The notes beneath the pieces are model-generated. The model ran no database searches, was not told where the DNA came from, and was given only the letters and a program-made list of their open reading frames with translations. A program made the position numbers and the translations under genes. DNA of 16,716 nucleotides from UBA3064 sp023258775 (GTDB lineage: Bacteria > Pseudomonadota > Gammaproteobacteria > Burkholderiales > Burkholderiaceae_E). The stretch is taken from contig JBIKXS010000051.1 in NCBI GenBank assembly GCA_044355655.1, forward strand, positions 1 to 16,716. The letters run 5' to 3'. The stretch's first letter is position 1. Each line of letters opens with the position of its first letter. Below are positions 6,205-14,900 of this stretch, in pieces.

Positions 6205-7678
6205 GGCGCCAAAAGTGGGGCACGAAAAGAACAAGTACCGACATCAATTCAAGCCGACCTAAAAGCATAAGGACGATACAAACCCAAGTCTGACTGTCGC
6301 TCAAGCCTTTATAGTTTGCAGCAGGGCCTACTTCGCCTAGTCCAGGACCGGTATTGTTAATTGATGCGATGACTGCTGTGAAGGAGCTTACTGCGTCAAG
6401 ACCGGTAAAAAGTAAACATAAAGTACCCAGGCAAATCGCGAGTAGATAAACCACCAGAAAGCCCAGGATAGACTGAAGGATCGCAGGCTCCACCACCGAA
6501 CGGCCCAGCTTGACGGGTACGACTGCACGTGGATGGACGATTCGAATCAGCTCATTGCGGGACTGTTTCAAGATGAGTATCAAACGAATCATCTTAATGC
6601 CGCCACCGGTGCTGCCAGCGCAAGTGGCAATACCACATAGCAGCAGCATGTATACGGGTGCAAAAAGCGGCCACTGTGCATAGTCTGTCGATGCAAAGCC
6701 GGTTGTGGTCGCTATTGAAACGACATTGAAGGCGGCATAACGCAGTGCCGTCAGAGGGTCGTCATAGACATCATGAACGTAGAGAAACACGCTAATACCC
6801 AGGACAGATACGACCATTAGAACGACATAGCTTTTTGCCTCGAGATCGGTCCAGAGCGACTTCAGACTGCGGCTTCGCCACGCAACAAAATAAAGTCCAA
6901 AGTTAACGCCTGCAATCATCATAAAAATAATCGCTACTGTTTCTATCGCCACCGAATCGAAGTGCGCAAAGCTCGCGTCATAGGCGCTAAAACCCCCGAG
7001 TCCCATCGTGGAACACATATGCATGAAGGCATCCCACCATGACATCCCTGCAAGGAAATACGCAAGCCAACAGGCCAGCGAAATACCGAAATAAACCAGC
7101 CAGAGACCTCTTGCTGTCTCGGATATCCGAGGTGTGAGCTTATCTTCCTTCATCGGGCCGGGCGTTTCGGCTTTATAGATTTGGCTTCCTCCCACGCCAA
7201 GAATCGGGAGAATCGCAACCGTAAGCACCAAGATGCCCATGCCTCCCAAGAGGACCATGAAGTGTCGCCAGACATTGATCGATACGGGAAGTTGATCGAG
7301 TCCCTCAAGCACGGTTGAGCCTGTTGTCGTGAGCGCCGATACCGATTCAAAGTAGGCATCAGTAAAGCTCAAATCTTCTATGTGAAGCATCAGAGGTAAA
7401 CCGCCGAAGGCAGGTAAAACGCCCCACACCAAGATAACTAGCATGAAGCCGTCCTTCGGAAGCATTTCGCGTTGACTCCCGCGAAAAAGCAGCATCAACA
7501 AAAAGCCGCAAGCTGCACAGGCAATCATGCTTTGTAAAAATAAACCAGTCGTGCTTTCGTCAAAAATCAGAGCGAATACCAGGGGTATAGAAAGCGTCAT
7601 TGAAAAGAGAATCAATACACCACCGAGCACGGTCAGTAGCGCAGACTTGGGCCAGATCGCAGGAAGTACGGATTTCAT
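6200..7678 (-). CDS. trkH: Trk system potassium uptake protein TrkH
   Basis: This 492-residue inner-membrane K+ translocating subunit works with the cytoplasmic regulator TrkA. The four pore-loop repeats expected for the TrkH/KtrB superfamily are visible: SALTTTGST near G120, CSTMGLGGFS around 222-231, SIATTTGFAS near G327 and ASINNTGPG near G444. The linker motif GSTGGGIKMIR (355-365) is also present, and hydrophobic helices span the rest. Length is typical and the reading frame intact. Its ATG overlaps the trkA stop by four bases (ATGA, 7675-7678), so the two are translated as one operon from the trkA side. It ends inside the repeat array shared with the oppositely oriented channel gene. 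Confidence 0.96.
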   Translation of the reverse strand: MKSVLPAIWPKSALLTVLGGVLILFSMTLSIPLVFALIFDESTTGLFLQSMIACAACGFLLMLLFRGSQREMLPKDGFMLVILVWGVLPAFGGLPLMLHIEDLSFTDAYFESVSALTTTGSTVLEGLDQLPVSINVWRHFMVLLGGMGILVLTVAILPILGVGGSQIYKAETPGPMKEDKLTPRISETARGLWLVYFGISLACWLAYFLAGMSWWDAFMHMCSTMGLGGFSAYDASFAHFDSVAIETVAIIFMMIAGVNFGLYFVAWRSRSLKSLWTDLEAKSYVVLMVVSVLGISVFLYVHDVYDDPLTALRYAAFNVVSIATTTGFASTDYAQWPLFAPVYMLLLCGIATCAGSTGGGIKMIRLILILKQSRNELIRIVHPRAVVPVKLGRSVVEPAILQSILGFLVVYLLAICLGTLCLLFTGLDAVSSFTAVIASINNTGPGLGEVGPAANYKGLSDSQTWVCIVLMLLGRLELMSVLVLFVPHFWRH

Positions 7679-9096
7679 AGGTAGCCCGCTTCCACTTGGA
7701 ACAATTTTTCAACCTGATGTATGTCCTTCTTGTTTGATACAAAAATAACGACGTGATCACCTGGTTTTATAACGGTATCGTGATGTGCCATAAGAATTTG
7801 CTTGGTATTGCTGCTTCCCTGCTCATCTGACTCAGCGCTAAGTTCGCGCACAATTGCACCGATCAATGCGCCTTTTGGCAGTTTGATTTGATCAACCCGG
7901 CGCAATGCCATTGGACTGCTCTTGCGGTCCCCTAGAACAATGCCTTCAAGCGCTTCAGCAGTGCCCCGTCTTAGGCTATGAACAGCAACGACATTGCCAC
8001 GCCGGACATAAGTGAGAAAGGATCCAATTGCTGCGTGTGCAGGGGAAAGTGCAACATCGATTTGTGTGCCTTGAACAAGGTCGGCGTAGGCCTTGCGGTT
8101 GACGATCGCCAAGACCTTGGCGGCGCCCATTTGCTTTGCCAAGAGGGCTGACATGATGTTCGTCTCGTCGTCATTGGTCAACGCTAAGAACATGTCGGTG
8201 TCCCCAATACGCTCATCTTCGAGAAGCCGTGCATCGCTTGCGTCGCCGTGCAAAACGAGTACTCGGGTAGGGAGTTGCGAGGCAAGATAGTCACAGCGAA
8301 TCTTTCGGGGCTCGATAATTTTGAGACGATGGTCCTCAGCAATTGATCGGGCGAGGCGAAGTCCGACATTGCCACCACCGGCGATGACGAGTCGGCGAAC
8401 TGGATCTGAGGGGTTATGCATCGCGACGAGAACATCGTGAATGTCCTTTGCTGCAGCCAAGACGAAAACCTCATCGCCGTGTTCGATCGTGCTGTTGCCG
8501 TCCAGGGTCATGAGCGCTTTTTCATTTCGAAAAATTGCCACAACCCGCAACTCGCAAGCCGGGACAAGTCCTGGAATCTCGCCGAGCCGATGTTTAACGA
8601 GCGGGCTGCCTTCAACAGCCCGAACCGCAATGAGATTAAGCAAGCCCTCAGCGAATGCCAATACCTGCAAGGCCTCGGGGTAGGCAATCAGCTTTTCGAT
8701 GTAGGCAGTGACAATTTGTTCGGGGCAAACGACATGATCAACTGCGAAGCCATGCTCCCGGCTTGTCAGCGGATCATTTTCAACAAATTCCGGGCTACGC
8801 ACTCTGGCAATGGTGGTTGGCAGATTAAAGCGTTCATGCGCAATTTTGCAGGCGACAAGATTCGTCTCATCGCTTGCGGCGCAGGCGATAAGCATATCGG
8901 CGTCGGCGGCGCCAGCTTGAGCAAGGACCGTGGGCTGTATACCATTACCGACGATGACCTTGAGATCGAGCCGCGCCTGTAAGTCTTGCAAACGACTAGG
9001 GTCGGTATCGACAATGGTGATGTTGTTTTTTTCAGAAACCAGGCTCTCAGCAACGCTTTCACCAACTCGTCCGGCACCGAGTATCAATATATTCAT
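7675..9096 (-). CDS. trkA: Trk system potassium transport regulator TrkA
   Basis: This 473-residue cytoplasmic regulator of TrkH binds NAD(H) or other nucleotides. It has two RCK modules, each a Rossmann domain plus a C-terminal ligand domain. The first Rossmann motif is G7-A-G-R-V-G12 with acidic D30 after the second strand. The second is G240-G-G-N-V-G245 with E262. RCK-C-like segments lie near residues 140-225 and 375-465. ATG 9096 (MNILILGAGRVG) is preferred because it matches the family start. A longer start at 9168 would add 24 atypical residues and would begin inside the hairpin at 9159-9181. No strong ribosome site is seen before 9096 (only GGA in TTTGGATTC). It is the first gene of the trkA-trkH operon and diverges from the TorF-like gene. 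Confidence 0.95.
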   Translation of the reverse strand: MNILILGAGRVGESVAESLVSEKNNITIVDTDPSRLQDLQARLDLKVIVGNGIQPTVLAQAGAADADMLIACAASDETNLVACKIAHERFNLPTTIARVRSPEFVENDPLTSREHGFAVDHVVCPEQIVTAYIEKLIAYPEALQVLAFAEGLLNLIAVRAVEGSPLVKHRLGEIPGLVPACELRVVAIFRNEKALMTLDGNSTIEHGDEVFVLAAAKDIHDVLVAMHNPSDPVRRLVIAGGGNVGLRLARSIAEDHRLKIIEPRKIRCDYLASQLPTRVLVLHGDASDARLLEDERIGDTDMFLALTNDDETNIMSALLAKQMGAAKVLAIVNRKAYADLVQGTQIDVALSPAHAAIGSFLTYVRRGNVVAVHSLRRGTAEALEGIVLGDRKSSPMALRRVDQIKLPKGALIGAIVRELSAESDEQGSSNTKQILMAHHDTVIKPGDHVVIFVSNKKDIHQVEKLFQVEAGYL

Positions 9097-9158
9097 TGTT
9101 TTGAATCCAAAGATTGCGCTCAGCAAGCGCGTTGCATTTGGTACGCGGGCATGCAAAT

Positions 9159-9181
9159 AAACACCCATAAAATGGGTGTTT
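9159..9181. promoter_or_regulatory. Perfect inverted repeat (10-bp arms, 3-base loop) upstream of trkA
   Basis: AAACACCCAT (9159-9168), loop AAA, ATGGGTGTTT (9172-9181). If the candidate trkA promoter at 9192-9221 is used, this stem-loop would form at the extreme 5' end of the trkA-trkH mRNA, roughly 60-85 bases before the trkA ATG. It could stabilise the transcript or act as an operator. On the - strand it is followed by ATTTGC rather than a T-run, which makes a terminator less likely. Confidence 0.6.
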
Positions 9182-9232
9182 AACGTACGTAATTATACTT
9201 ATCTACGGAAATACGTGTAATTACATACGTTA
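9181..9232. promoter_or_regulatory. Large imperfect inverted repeat, candidate operator between trkA and torF-like gene
   Basis: The left arm TAACGTACGTAATTATAC (9181-9198) and right arm GTGTAATTACATACGTTA (9215-9232) are reverse complements at 16 of 18 positions, with a 16-base spacer. The right arm contains the perfect palindrome TGTAATTACA (9216-9225), and the left arm holds a near copy. Arm centres are 34 bp apart. The arms cover both elements of the candidate trkA promoter. TATACT, a good -10 match for the opposite direction, lies at 9194-9199 and at 9231-9236. The symmetry fits binding of paired regulator dimers, but the factor is unknown. Confidence 0.6.
9192..9221 (-). promoter_or_regulatory. 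trkA: Candidate promoter for trkA-trkH
   Basis: On the - strand a perfect TATAAT (+ strand ATTATA at 9192-9197) is preceded after 18 bases by ATTACA (+ strand TGTAAT at 9216-9221), a 4/6 match to the -35 box. Transcription would begin near 9185, giving a leader of about 90 bases that starts at the 9159-9181 hairpin. Both boxes lie inside arms of the inverted repeat, so repression by occlusion is plausible. Confidence 0.4.
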
Positions 9233-9278
9233 TACTGCGTTGAGTTAAGGCAAAATCCGCGATCAGCGTGACTGCCCG

Positions 9279-9293
9279 GTCGGGTTTCCCGAC
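9279..9293 (+). promoter_or_regulatory. Small GC-rich hairpin in the leader of the TorF-like gene
   Basis: GTCGGG (9279-9284), loop TTT, CCCGAC (9288-9293) is a perfect 6-bp stem about 75 bases before the TorF-like start. It is not followed by a T-run (TAGGATG), so it is not a standard terminator. Its role is unknown. It may only be mRNA structure in a leader that otherwise shows nothing recognisable. Confidence 0.35.
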
Positions 9294-9369
9294 TAGGATG
9301 CGTAAGTCAGCTTTTCGCGCTCGAGGTCCTCATCACCCAAGCCCACCGCAAGATCGAAAGGGGTCTTAC

Positions 9370-10125
9370 ATGAAATCGTCTTCTCGCTTAGTCATTGCAA
9401 CTATATCGATTGCTATCCTTGCCGGTGTGACGGATAGTGTTCAGGCACAGGATAAATATGCGCTTACGGGCAATGCCGCTGTGGTCAGTGATTACCGTTA
9501 CCGCGGGATCACGCAAACGCGTTTCGATCCCGCCCTTCAAGTGGGTGCTGACCTTGGCTTACCTAATGGAGTTTATGCCGGTGTTTGGGCAACTAACATC
9601 AAGTGGATTAAGGATGCTGGGGGTAAAGGTTCTTCCGAGATCGACCTGTATGGCGGCTACAAGATTGAATTGAGCAAAGATTTACTTTTCGATGTAGGCG
9701 TGCTGCGCTATCAGTATCCGGGAAACAATTATAAGCAAATCCCTGACACTAACTACGATAACGCCAATACAACTGAACTATACGGCGCCTTAACCTACGG
9801 TCCGGTTACTGCCAAGTATTCGCATTCATTAACCAGTCTGTTCGGTTTTAAAGATTCGTCGGGAAGCAGTTATTTCGATCTGACTGCTACCTTCGACCTT
9901 GGCGGTGGCTGGAATGTCGTTCCCCATTTCGGCAGGCAGGTCGTAGCAAATAATGCGTCTTTGAATTATAACGATCTGGCGCTGACGGTGACCAAGGATT
10001 TCTCGGGCGTTGTGTTCGGCTTGAGCGCTGTGACGGTCGACGCCAAAGATAAAAATAAATATCAAATAGATAACAAGTTCACTGGCAAATCCGCCCTTGT
10101 GCTCTCAGTAAAGTATAATTTCTGA
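9370..10125 (+). CDS. TorF-family putative porin (TIGR02001/Gcw_chp-type outer-membrane protein)
   Basis: A 251-residue secreted protein. The ATG at 9370 is chosen because AAAGGGG at 9357-9363 lies 6 bases upstream and the resulting N-terminus is a clear signal peptide (MKSSSRLVIATISIAILAGV), with likely cleavage after VQA, residue 26. The mature part begins LTGNAAVVSDYRYRGITQT, the family hallmark, and continues with alternating strands rich in Tyr, Gly and Asn (GVYAGVWATNIKW, IDLYGGYK, LYGALTYGPVTAKYSH). It ends in VLSVKYNF with a C-terminal Phe typical of outer-membrane beta-barrels. Function in the family is not settled; a small-solute channel is inferred. It lies only 23 bp before the next + strand gene, so it may be cotranscribed with the downstream efflux genes. 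Confidence 0.85.
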   Translation: MKSSSRLVIATISIAILAGVTDSVQAQDKYALTGNAAVVSDYRYRGITQTRFDPALQVGADLGLPNGVYAGVWATNIKWIKDAGGKGSSEIDLYGGYKIELSKDLLFDVGVLRYQYPGNNYKQIPDTNYDNANTTELYGALTYGPVTAKYSHSLTSLFGFKDSSGSSYFDLTATFDLGGGWNVVPHFGRQVVANNASLNYNDLALTVTKDFSGVVFGLSAVTVDAKDKNKYQIDNKFTGKSALVLSVKYNF

Positions 10126-10148
10126 ATGGATGATCTTGTTCGAGACCG

Positions 10149-10691
10149 ATGAAAGGCCTGGCGCATGTTGAAGCAGCGAGTGATCGACTGACTGCGCCTC
10201 ATCAATATCGACGCCCGAATATTTGGCGATCGGCCCTTATCGGCTTTGTCGCGTTTTTACTTTTTCTCGGGCCCTTCCTCCACGCACACTCTGGTGCTTT
10301 TCGGATCTCGGGTTTCCACATGCCCGGGCTTGATGGGTTTAAGGCCGCGTCCAACGCGAGTGCGTCGCTTCGACAAGGAGAAGTTAGCGACCTTGTAAAA
10401 ACTGCCTGTCCGATTCGTGTGCATGGACCGGAAGGTATGCATGCTGAATGGCCGGACTCCACCTCGCGGGGTGTGGATCCTAGCTTGCTGCGCGAGCTAT
10501 TAGCGCTCGAAAAGTCAAGTCAAAGTAGCGCGAGCCTTGCGAAAGTTTCCATCGAGCTTGCCTGCTGGCTCGTTGCACTTCTTGCACTATTGAATGCACT
10601 GATCCGTGGTTCTGAAGCATGCAGGATCGGACCTGTTTTTACACGCCTCTTTCGGCCTAAGCCGCCAGCCCAGGCTCCTCCTCAAGGCTAG
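10149..10691 (+). CDS. Unrecognised two-helix membrane protein with histidine-containing periplasmic loop
   Basis: A 180-residue protein with a basic N-terminus, a first membrane helix at about 28-44 and a second at about 133-152. The intervening ~90 residues are probably periplasmic and contain H45, H47, H57, C87, H92 and H98 (segments FLHAHSG, GFHMPG and VHGPEGMHAEW). The tail is basic and Pro-rich. The start at 10149 has no strong ribosome site, and the next in-frame Met (58) lies beyond the first helix, so 10149 is the reasonable choice. I do not recognise a family. It lies 23 bp after the TorF-like gene and 135 bp before the efflux adaptor, with the same orientation. A metal-sensing or metal-handling helper for the pump is a hypothesis from context and histidines only. 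Confidence 0.7.
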   Translation: MKGLAHVEAASDRLTAPHQYRRPNIWRSALIGFVAFLLFLGPFLHAHSGAFRISGFHMPGLDGFKAASNASASLRQGEVSDLVKTACPIRVHGPEGMHAEWPDSTSRGVDPSLLRELLALEKSSQSSASLAKVSIELACWLVALLALLNALIRGSEACRIGPVFTRLFRPKPPAQAPPQG

Positions 10692-10826
10692 TCAGACTGT
10701 CCAGAGCCCAAGGCCTGCGAGCATGAGCAGCAGGCCCAGCGTTAAACGCACCTTAAGCGCAGCATCCTGCAAACCGTTTTTTGCTGTTTGTAAGCGCCTC
10801 GCTAGGAATTAGCTGGGAGATCTTCA

Positions 10827-11981
10827 ATGTACTCATCGACACGTGGGCAAACCACTCCTGCCTCTATGCGATCGGAATTCTTGAGTCGTCGCCTGTGGCT
10901 GGGCCTCGTGGCATCGTTAATTGGTTTTTGCTGTGTGTCGCAAGCTTTGTTTGCGCAAGACAGTTGGACTACCAAAGAGATCCTCGTCGAGCCACATCAT
11001 CGTGCCAGTCTTGGCATTCTGAGCGGCAGGCCAATTGCATTATCGTCTCGCAGTGTTGTTGCCAGTGGCCTGGTGGTAAGCGCCCCCGGCTATGAGTGGG
11101 TTGTTACCGCAACCCTGCCCGCGACCCTGATTCGTAAGCTCGCCGATCTGGGTGATCGGGTCGAGAAGGGGCAGGTTCTTGCGGTTCTGAGCAGTCCTGC
11201 GCTTGGTGAGTTGCGTCGCCAACTCGAAGAACTTGCCATTGAGCAGGTCCAGGCAAGAGCTAATCTTGAGCGTGAGCGCAATCTTCTTGCCGAAGGTTTG
11301 ATTCCGCCAGCGCGCCTGCAGCTTAGTGAAACCCGGTTGGCGGTGCTTCAGGCCACGGAACGTGCGAGGTTGGCGGAGTTGGCCTCAAGTGGTCTGACGG
11401 ATCCTGATGTTGATGCGAGCAGTCTTGCACATGGTTGGCTTAGATCACCGATGCGTGGTCAGCTTATCGAGGCCAATGTGCTTCCTGGGCAAAGCGTGGA
11501 GGCTGGCGCCATGCTCTTTCGTATCGCCGATACAAGTCAATTACAGCTATCACTTGATCTGTCTTTGGACAAGGCAAGTCAACTTCGAGTTGGTGATCGT
11601 TTTAGGATTCAGGGTAGTCGTAGCGGCGGAACGATCGCTGGCATTAGTAGAGCGCTTCATGCGGGACAGCAAGCTCGACTAAGGGGAAAGCTTGACCGCG
11701 CTTCTGGTTTAGCGCTCGGTGACCTTGTGTCGGTTGAGATTCAAACTCGTCAAAGCCCTATTGAGTCTGACATACAGATCGTTCCTGCTTCTGCACTCAG
11801 TCAATATAAGGATAAGAGCGTCATATTTATCGAAACCACTAAAGGATTCCGTGCGCAAAGTGTTGATGTGCTTACGAGGCTTGATGGGCAAATCCACATT
11901 CGAAGCAAGCTTGGCGAGCATGAACGTTTTGCGATTGCTGGGGTTGCCGCACTTCGTGCTTTGCTACAAAAGGCAGACTGA
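10827..11981 (+). CDS. RND efflux periplasmic adaptor subunit (CzcB/CusB-like)
   Basis: A 384-residue membrane-fusion protein bridging the inner-membrane pump and the outer-membrane channel. The ATG at 10827 has GGGAG at 10815-10819, a 7-base spacer. A hydrophobic signal segment lies at about 21-43 (cleavage likely after LFA). A beta-barrel/lipoyl half follows, with the turn LGDRVEKGQVLAVLSSPALGE (108-128). The alpha-helical hairpin covers about 128-190 and includes ERNLLAEGLIPPARLQ, a pattern typical of CzcB-type adaptors. The second lipoyl half is LRSPMRGQLIEANVLPGQSVEAG (205-227). A barrel and membrane-proximal region follow to the end. It lacks His-rich or Met-rich metal-binding extensions. 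It ends 2 bases before the pump start, so translational coupling is likely. Confidence 0.9.
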   Translation: MYSSTRGQTTPASMRSEFLSRRLWLGLVASLIGFCCVSQALFAQDSWTTKEILVEPHHRASLGILSGRPIALSSRSVVASGLVVSAPGYEWVVTATLPATLIRKLADLGDRVEKGQVLAVLSSPALGELRRQLEELAIEQVQARANLERERNLLAEGLIPPARLQLSETRLAVLQATERARLAELASSGLTDPDVDASSLAHGWLRSPMRGQLIEANVLPGQSVEAGAMLFRIADTSQLQLSLDLSLDKASQLRVGDRFRIQGSRSGGTIAGISRALHAGQQARLRGKLDRASGLALGDLVSVEIQTRQSPIESDIQIVPASALSQYKDKSVIFIETTKGFRAQSVDVLTRLDGQIHIRSKLGEHERFAIAGVAALRALLQKAD

Positions 11982-11983
11982 TC

Positions 11984-14900
11984 ATGACATCTGCACTGCG
12001 AGCGGTATTGCAACACAAAGGACTGGTGTTACTGCTTGCATGTGCGCTCGGTGCAAGCGGATGGTTTGCCTGGCTTAAGCTTCCTGTAGACGCATTTCCT
12101 GATATATCGCCAACACAGGTAAAAATCATTTTTAAGATACCTGGGATGACCCCTGAGGAGGTTGAGCTTCGGGTCGTGAAGCCTATCGAGCTCGAATTGC
12201 TCAGCATTCCAAATAAGACGATGGTTCGATCGATTTCTAAGTACGGTATTTCAGACATAACGATCGATTTTGAGTCTGGCGTTGATATTTATTGGGCACG
12301 TCAGCAGGTCGCCGAACGACTCAGTGGCGTTATGGATACGCTGCCCTCGGCTGTTCAAGGCGGGCTAGCACCGATCACCACCCCACTAAGTGAGATGTTT
12401 ATGTTTACGGTGGATGGTGAGTCTCATAGTCTTGAGGCGCGTCGACGTGTTCTTGACTGGGTCATTCGTCCTGAACTTCGTACGATTTCCGGCGTCGCTG
12501 ACGTGAATGCCCTCGGTGGTCGCGTCGCGGCTGTTGAAATCGTACCTGACACAGCCAGAATGGCGCGCCTGGGCATTAGCATGCAGACGCTTCAGGATAG
12601 CGTAGCTCAAAATAATGCCAACGACGGTGCAGGACGCGTTGTTGCGGGCGATGAAGTGCTCGTGGTGCGGGTCGAAGGGGCAATCACTGATCTTGATGCC
12701 TTGCGACGAATTCGACTACAAGCGCCGCAGGGTCAAGAGCATGTGTCAGCGCAGCGCTTGGTACTTGATGATGTCGCAACGGTGCGCATGGGAAGTCTCA
12801 CACGCTATGGGGCTGTTAGCGCCGACGGCAGGGGAGAAACCGTTCAGGGGCTGGTTCTGGGCATGCGTGGGGCCAACGCACGCGAACTCGTAGGCGCGGT
12901 GAAGTTAAAGCTTGTCGAGATTGAAAAGCGCTTACCTGAGGGCATGCAATTACGGGTTTTTTATGACCGCGGTGAGCTTGTCACAAGGGCGTCAAATACA
13001 GTAATCAAGGCCTTAGCCGAAGCGGCGGTGCTGGTTTGTCTTGTGCTCTACCTTTTTCTTGGCGGGCTGCGCGCCGCAGCGGTGGTGGCATGCTCTTTAC
13101 CGCTTTCACTCCTGGCTACGTTTTTACTGATGCGGTATACCGGGCAAACGGCAAATCTCATGAGCCTAGGCGGACTGGCAATTGCACTAGGTATGCTTGT
13201 TGATGCTTCGGTCGTTGTCGTTGAGAACATCGAAGCCTCACTTGCGCACAAGCATCCAAATACTTTTCGTGAAATGATCGATCTATTCATTGAATCGATC
13301 GATGAAGTATTCAAGCCTGTGGTGTCAGGTGTGCTAATCATCGCCATTGTCTTTGTTCCTTTGCTCACGCTGGAAGGTCTGGAGGGGCGCTTATTTTCAC
13401 CTGTTGCGAAGACGATCGTGATGGCATTGGCCTGCTCACTTGTTATTGCGCTGCTTGTTGTCCCTGCACTCGCCCTGATGTTGCTTAAACTTAAAACTGA
13501 AGTGATCCATCGCGATCCCTGGTTGATGCGTTTCCTGTTCCAACGATATGTCGTCTCGCGCGATTGGCTTTGGCGCTCACCAAAGTTGTTATACGGATTA
13601 TCTATTTCGCTGCTTGCAGCGGCAGTTGGGATTTATTTCACCATTGGAAAAACATTTATGCCTACGATGGACGAGGGCGATGTACTCATTCAAGTTCAAA
13701 AGCTTCCCTCAATTTCACTGGAAAGCGCGCTTGCCATGGACGCCATGATTCAACAACAAATTCTTGCCAAGATTCCTGAAGTGCGCTCCGTTGTTGCCCG
13801 GGCTGGATCTGACGAGATTGGTCTTGATCCAATGGGTTTAAATGAAACTGATCTCTTTTTAGTCATGAAACCAGCCGGGCAGTGGCGTGGCACAAAAAAT
13901 GATGTGATCGAAGGACTGCGTGAGGTCATGGATCAATTTCCTGGACTTGATTATGGATTCACGCAACCGATCGAAATGCGTGTATCAGAGATGCTCACGG
14001 GTGCCCGAGGTGATGTCGCGATCAAAATATTTGGCGACGATTTACAAAGGCTTAATGACAGTGCGCAGCAGATTGCAAAGCTGGTGCACAGTATTCCAGG
14101 CGCTGCTGAAGTGATTGCGCCCAAGGTTGAAGGTTTTCGCTACCTGAAGGTGACTCCGTATCGACATCGCCTGGGTGAACTCGGCATTTCAATCGATACG
14201 TTTCAACGACAGCTGCGTGCAGCACTTGAAGGGGAAACCGTTGGTGTCATGCTTGAAGGCTCAATCAGAACACCAATTAGCATACGCGGGGATGAGCGCT
14301 TACGCGAGAATCTCGATGACCTAGCGCGATTGCTGATCACTGGAGATCAGGGCAAGTCATACACGCTTGAGACGCTGGCGCGTTTGGAGATGCTTGACGG
14401 CCCAATTCGTATTGATCACGAGCAGGGGCAGCGATTTGCTAATGTCCAGGTGTCGGTTGAAGGAAGGGATCTGACGGGTTTTGTTCAAGATGCCCAGGCT
14501 GCGGTTGCCTCACTTGGTTTGCCGGCAAACCTGAGGATTACATGGGGTGGTCAGTTTGAAAATCAACAGCGTGCAGCCGCACGCTTGTCCTTAGTCATTC
14601 CCGCGGCTATTGTAGTTATATTTATCATACTAATGCTGACCTTTGGATCAATGAAACAGGGCTTGGTGGTCATGCTCAATGTTCCTTTCGCCATGATAGG
14701 CGGTGTGTTTTCTTTGGCGGTATCGGGTGAATATTTATCGGTGCCAGCCTCCGTCGGATTTATTGCGCTTCTGGGTATTGCCGTGCTCAATGGCGTGGTT
14801 ATGCTCAGCCATTTCAACGAGCGCCTTATTTCCGGTGAGTCGATTGATCAGGTCATCAGACGAGGAACGGAGCGACGCTTAAGGCCGGTTTTGATGACTG

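Noticed and set aside
8416..8982. 188-residue + strand frame opposite trkA
   Set aside because: It is antisense to the well-supported RCK-domain coding frame and shows no domain or ribosome site.
9097..9168. Longer TrkA starting at 9168
   Set aside because: The extra 24 residues are not Rossmann-like, and the start codon lies in the arm of a perfect hairpin. The family start MNILILGAGRVG is at 9096.
9268..9369. 34-residue upstream extension of the TorF-like protein
   Set aside because: It would place an Arg/Pro-rich stretch before a clear signal peptide, and a strong ribosome site lies directly before 9370.
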